NCBI GenBank assembly: GCA_027026255.1
Contig: JALVOT010000006.1
Coordinates: 62,001-126,000, forward strand
DNA length: 64,000 nt
Origin: Caldifarciminota bacterium
Lineage (GTDB): Bacteria > Hydrothermota > Tepidihabitantia > SM23-42
Direction of reading: 5' to 3'
Of the stretch, positions 60,497-64,000 are shown piece by piece (position 1 is the stretch's first letter; every line of letters begins with the position of its first letter). A program made the position numbers and the translations under genes. Below the pieces are notes generated by a model. The model saw nothing but the letters and a program-made list of their open reading frames with translations, had not been told where the DNA came from and made no database searches.

Positions 60497-61228
60497 TTAT
60501 CTTTTTGATTCGAATTTTATAATTCGGGCAAAACTTTCAGGTTTCAGTGATGCCCCGCCCACAAGCACACCATCAATCTCTTCTTCCTGCATAAGCGCAT
60601 CAACATTCTCAGGCTTTACACTTCCACCGTACAGTATGGTAACGGGTTTTTTTAGTTTACTCCGAATAAATTTATGGACCTCAGCAGCCGATTTCGGGGT
60701 TGCGGTTTTTCCGCTGCCAATTGCCCAGACCGGCTCATAGGCAATAATCATCTTATGCACCTCGTTCTCAATTCCCCTGAGTCCTTGATTCAACTGCCTT
60801 TCAATAACCTGTTGGGTCATTCCCTGTTCCCGTTCCTGGGCGGTTTCACCAACACAGAAGATGGAGATCAATCCAATGTCAAGCGCGGTCTTCAATTTCC
60901 GGTTAAGCCATTCATCTGGTTCGAGCATAATATGTCTTCTTTCTGAATGGCCGATGATTACATATTCGCAACCCAGGGATTTGAGAAATAGCCCTGAGAT
61001 TTCCCCGGTATATGCACCGCCTCGTTCCCAGTGCATATTCTGGGCGCCAAGTTTTATTTTTGTATTGCACAGGACCTCGGCAACACCAGGAAGTGAGGTA
61101 AAGGGTGGAATTACAATAATTTCCCGGTTCTGGACATCACTCACGAGCTGGAGTAATTTTATAACCAGTTCCCGTGATTCACCAGGGCCCATATTCATCT
61201 TCCAGTTTCCAGCAATAATTGGTTCCAT
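60497..61228 (-). CDS. tpiA: Triosephosphate isomerase
   Basis: Interconverts DHAP and glyceraldehyde 3-phosphate. PIIAGNWKMN (catalytic Lys), VIIGHSERR (His), AYEPVWAIGSGKTATP (Glu and loop 6) and YGGSVKPENV are intact. 243 aa. The start overlaps the pgk stop (TAATG). Last gene of the gap-pgk-tpiA operon. Confidence 0.95.
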   Translation of the reverse strand: MEPIIAGNWKMNMGPGESRELVIKLLQLVSDVQNREIIVIPPFTSLPGVAEVLCNTKIKLGAQNMHWERGGAYTGEISGLFLKSLGCEYVIIGHSERRHIMLEPDEWLNRKLKTALDIGLISIFCVGETAQEREQGMTQQVIERQLNQGLRGIENEVHKMIIAYEPVWAIGSGKTATPKSAAEVHKFIRSKLKKPVTILYGGSVKPENVDALMQEEEIDGVLVGGASLKPESFARIIKFESKR

Positions 61229-62409
61229 TATTTCTCCTTCAGCACTTTAATTCCTGGTAATTCTTTTCCTTCAAGGAATTCCAATGACGCCCCTCCACCG
61301 GTTGAGATGTGGCTGAAGCTGTTTAACATATTAAATTTTTTCAGGCTGGCTAAGGTGTCACCGCCACCCACTACAGATATCGCCCCTTTGACAGTGGCAT
61401 CGGCGATTGCCCGGGCGATTGCCCGGGTTCCTTTTGAAAATTCATCAATCTCAAATATACCCATTGGACCGTTCCAGAAAATGGTTCGGGCATTATTGAT
61501 GAGTTGAATTATATCATTGATTGACTGTGCACCGATATCTACACCATAATAGTTGTCAGGGATCTCTTTGGCACCAACCTCTTTAACCTCATAACCGGGT
61601 TTTAATTCCCGGGAGACTACAACATCCACAGGAAGATATAGTTTTTTATCATCAAGAAGGGATTTTGCCTCCTCCAGGCAATCATCTTCACACAGTGATT
61701 TGCCGATCTGATATCCCTTTGCCTTGTAGAATGTAAAACACATCCCGCCACCAACAGCAAGATTCTCAATGACCTTTAAGAGATTTTTGAATACACCAAG
61801 TTTTGTTGAAACCTTTGCTCCACCAATGATTGCAAGTAATGGTCTGGCCGGATGTTTCAAAACCTTTTCCAGATAACTGATTTCCTGTTCCATCAGAAAT
61901 CCTGCCGCCGGTTCTTTAAAATAATGGGCGATCCCCTCAACCGATGCATGGGCGCGGTGTGCAACCGCAAATGCGTCATTTATAAAGAGGTCAGCAAGGC
62001 TGGCAAGTTGCCGGGCAAACTCAGGGTCATTTGATTTCTCTTCAGGATGGAAACGGGTATTCTCAAGAAGCAGGATATCTCCTGGTTTCAATCCCTGGAC
62101 GACTTTCTTAACCTCCTCGCCCACACAATCTGGAACAAATTTTACCTTGCGATTCAGTAATTTCTCAAGGTGTTTTGCAACTGGAGCCAGACTTAGTTTT
62201 GGCACAACCTTTCCCTTTGGTCTACCTAAGTGGCTGGCGATGATGGGGGTACCGCCATTTTCAATAATATATTCGATGGTGGGCAATACGGATTTTATCC
62301 TTGTATCATCGGTTATCATCTGATTTTCATCGAGTGGAACATTGAAGTCTACCCTTAAAAATACCTTCTTGCCTTTTAGAGCCAGGTCTCTGACTGAAAG
62401 TTTGGGCAT
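61228..62409 (-). CDS. pgk: Phosphoglycerate kinase
   Basis: Transfers phosphate from 1,3-bisphosphoglycerate to ADP. KVFLRVDFNVPLD, SHLGRPKGK, LLENTRFHPEEK, the hinge AIIGGAKVSTKLGVF and the C-terminal VVGGGDTLASLKKF are conserved. 393 aa. Coupled to gap by TAATG. Confidence 0.95.
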   Translation of the reverse strand: MPKLSVRDLALKGKKVFLRVDFNVPLDENQMITDDTRIKSVLPTIEYIIENGGTPIIASHLGRPKGKVVPKLSLAPVAKHLEKLLNRKVKFVPDCVGEEVKKVVQGLKPGDILLLENTRFHPEEKSNDPEFARQLASLADLFINDAFAVAHRAHASVEGIAHYFKEPAAGFLMEQEISYLEKVLKHPARPLLAIIGGAKVSTKLGVFKNLLKVIENLAVGGGMCFTFYKAKGYQIGKSLCEDDCLEEAKSLLDDKKLYLPVDVVVSRELKPGYEVKEVGAKEIPDNYYGVDIGAQSINDIIQLINNARTIFWNGPMGIFEIDEFSKGTRAIARAIADATVKGAISVVGGGDTLASLKKFNMLNSFSHISTGGGASLEFLEGKELPGIKVLKEK

Positions 62410-63416
62410 TATTTTCTCCTTATTATATATTCAAGCAGATCAATAAGTCGGTTTGCATAACCCCATTCATTATCATACCAGGCGCAGACTTTTATAAAGT
62501 CGGCCTGGACATTGGTCAGTTCGGCATCAAAGATTGATGAGTACGGATTACCGATAAAATCAGATGAAACTAAGGGCTCTTCACAGTACTGAAGATATCC
62601 TTTGAGACTTGTCTCTGATGCCTGCTTAAATGCCCTGTTTACTTCATCCCGGGTTGTCTCTTTCTCAGCGATGACAACAAAATCGACGATTGAAACATCA
62701 GCGGTAGGAACCCGGATTGCGATTGCATCGATTCTTCCCTGTAATTCCGGGAATATGGCGATTATCGCCTTTGCTGCTCCGGTTGTTGTGGGAATCATTG
62801 AAAGACCAGCCGCCCTTGCCCGGCGCAGGTCTTTGTGTGGTAAATCAAGAATTCGTTGATCATTTGTATATGAGTGGATTGTTGTCATAAAACCCTTTTT
62901 TATCCCGAAATTTTCCTTGAGCACTTTGACCAAGGGAGCAAAGCAGTTTGTTGTGCATGAGGCATTGGAAATAATTAAATCTTTTTCCGGGGTATATTCC
63001 GCTTCATTTATACCCATAACAAATCCCGGAATCTTCGGTTCACCCTTACCCGGTGCCGAGATGATAACCCGCTTTGCCCCGGCTTTTAAATGAAGCTCTG
63101 CCTTTGAATATTCCCTGAATCTTCCCGAGCATTCAAGGATATAGTCTATTTCTAAATTCTTCCAGGGTAGTTTTGAGGGGTCCTTTTCTGAGAATATCTT
63201 ATATTCTCTTCCATCAACCAGGATTGCGTCTGACTTTGTCTCAACCCGGGCATCAAATGTTCTGTGGACGGAATCGTATTTTAATAGATGGGCAAGGGTT
63301 TTTGCGTCGGTAATGTCATTTATTGCGACAATCTCAAAATTTTCATTTTTATAGCCGACCCGAAATGCAAGGCGGCCAATTCTTCCAAATCCGTTTATTG
63401 CCACCCTTGGTTTCAT
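62409..63416 (-). CDS. gap: Glyceraldehyde-3-phosphate dehydrogenase
   Basis: NAD(P)-dependent glycolytic dehydrogenase. INGFGRIGRLAFR at the N-terminus, the catalytic Cys in SNASCTTNCFAPLVKVL, and WYDNEWGYANRLIDL at the C-terminus. 335 aa. GGAGG precedes ATG 63416. It heads gap-pgk-tpiA, whose leader contains a terminator-like hairpin. Confidence 0.95.
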   Translation of the reverse strand: MKPRVAINGFGRIGRLAFRVGYKNENFEIVAINDITDAKTLAHLLKYDSVHRTFDARVETKSDAILVDGREYKIFSEKDPSKLPWKNLEIDYILECSGRFREYSKAELHLKAGAKRVIISAPGKGEPKIPGFVMGINEAEYTPEKDLIISNASCTTNCFAPLVKVLKENFGIKKGFMTTIHSYTNDQRILDLPHKDLRRARAAGLSMIPTTTGAAKAIIAIFPELQGRIDAIAIRVPTADVSIVDFVVIAEKETTRDEVNRAFKQASETSLKGYLQYCEEPLVSSDFIGNPYSSIFDAELTNVQADFIKVCAWYDNEWGYANRLIDLLEYIIRRK

Positions 63417-63488
63417 ACGACCTCCTTATTTTTTATTATCAGAATAATCTTTTTAACCAATAAATCCGGTTATGCACTTTTCAGATAT

Positions 63489-63535
63489 AAAAAAGCGGTG
63501 GATTAAAATATTGCTCCTGATAAATTGAATCCACC
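63489..63535 (-). promoter_or_regulatory. Putative attenuator in the gap-pgk-tpiA leader
   Basis: On the minus-strand transcript GGTGGATT (RC of 63528-63535) pairs with AATCCACC (RC of 63497-63504) around a 23-nt loop. Two bases later comes a run of six U (63489-63494). It lies about 73 nt before the gap start codon and about 22 nt after the -10, so it could stop transcription early. Confidence 0.55.
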
Positions 63536-63556
63536 CAACCTATAAATAATGTAAGT

Positions 63557-63585
63557 ATTATATTCAAAAACATTCAATCCGTCAA
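63557..63585 (-). promoter_or_regulatory. Promoter of gap-pgk-tpiA
   Basis: TTGACG (RC of 63580-63585), a 17-bp spacer and TATAAT (RC of 63557-63562), with a leader of about 130 nt. The 17-bp spacer differs from the 16 bp used elsewhere. Confidence 0.7.
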
Positions 63586-63589
63586 TGGC

Positions 63590-63887
63590 TAAATTTTTTG
63601 CTTTTTTTATATCAGGATATTTGGGGCACGGCATCTGCCATTCTGTTATCTGATTTATTCGGTTTGTTCGGGCTTAGATTTGAAATTCCGTTAGCTTTTA
63701 TCCCGGGTCGGGATTGATTCTTTATTACAGCGAGTCATATACAGGATGAAGTGCGTTCCATAGAGTATGTAGTATTTGTTACAATAGAATATGCATCGGG
63801 GCGTAGTTTCTCTTTGCTGCATTGCAACTTACATATTTCATAAAAAATCTAAGAGTGGGGCTGAAGAGGAGCTGGTTTTACCGTATC
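63590..63887. other. Gene-free divergent intergenic stretch
   Basis: About 300 bp between the gap promoter and the next plus-strand promoter. No ORF, RNA gene or clear repeat is recognised. Confidence 0.5.
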
Positions 63888-63915
63888 TTGACTAATCCAA
63901 TTTTTTTGCTATATT
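63888..63915 (+). promoter_or_regulatory. Leaderless promoter of the edge gene
   Basis: TTGACT (63888-63893), a 16-bp spacer and TATATT (63910-63915), then AATAT and ATG 63921. Confidence 0.75.
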
Positions 63916-63920
63916 AATAT

Positions 63921-64000
63921 ATGGGTCCATTCAATATCCCCTGGCTTACATTTACTGCAGTAATCGTTATCTTTTGCGGAGTCATATTTTCCATTATCTG
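63921..64000 (+). CDS. Membrane protein, N-terminus only (cut by window edge)
   Basis: The first 26 codons read MGPFNIPWLTFTAVIVIFCG and continue VIFSII, a hydrophobic first membrane segment or signal anchor. The gene is recognised by its leaderless promoter and open frame to the window end. The family cannot be told. Confidence 0.65.
   Translation, partial: MGPFNIPWLTFTAVIVIFCGVIFSII

Overview
The window looks like a chromosomal segment of a Gram-negative-type bacterium of moderate to low GC from an uncultured lineage. It has lipid A and fatty-acid genes (fabZ, lpxA), a TonB-dependent receptor, a pilus secretin and several envelope proteins. Gene content and style recall candidate phyla such as WOR-3, but that placement is an impression and not a demonstrated result. 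Nearly every promoter I could read is TTGACN, exactly 16 bp, then a TATAAT-like box. At nine gene starts the start codon lies only 5-6 nt after the -10 box, which predicts leaderless mRNAs. Genes inside operons mostly use Shine-Dalgarno sites or overlapping stop/start codons.

Region 1 (1-10.7 kb) is accessory DNA. On the minus strand a compact type III CRISPR-type effector (Cas10-like protein with an HD motif but no visible GGDD, a RAMP protein, a small helical protein and a Csm3-like Cas7) is followed by a 71-aa Cys/Gly-rich peptide and its radical SAM/SPASM maturase. The peptide and maturase form a likely RiPP locus. There is no CRISPR array and no cas1, cas2 or cas6. Next come a membrane-anchored thioredoxin-like protein, a small XRE repressor with a palindromic operator, an orphan ClpX/HslU-like ATPase, a YD-repeat-like protein and a small HExxH zincin. 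Four direct copies of a hairpin repeat (near 63, 6319, 9880 and 10616) bracket two blocks. The two blocks also share the same promoter and 5' leader box.

Region 2 (10.8-32.7 kb) is mainly housekeeping. On the plus strand are hutI-ftcD, a duplicated [TPR protein + ExeA-like ATPase] module, a PHP phosphoesterase, fabZ and lpxA. On the minus strand are metK-ahcY with a 31-aa COX24/mS38-like protein, tdh-kbl-oxidoreductase-tgt (tgt broken at an A9 run), and rlpA-ispE-tRNA-Gln-prs-rplY-pth-ychF with the tRNA embedded in the operon.

Region 3 (32.9-48.5 kb) holds a membrane protein, era and an adenosine-specific-kinase-family gene that seems to start at ATA. It continues with miaA, pilD and a HepT-like protein, a 41-aa Lys/Thr-rich peptide, an NfeD/DedA envelope operon, and the operon TonB receptor - ARPP-1-like protein - Ser/Thr kinase fused to a UvrD-type helicase. 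That fusion is the most unusual single gene in the window.

Region 4 (48.6-64 kb) carries pilMNOPQ for a type IV pilus or competence apparatus, rsmD-coaD, obgE-HEAT-dprA, and Nudix-SbcD-like-YhaN-like genes. It ends with the glycolytic operon gap-pgk-tpiA behind a putative attenuator and the leaderless start of a membrane protein cut by the window edge.
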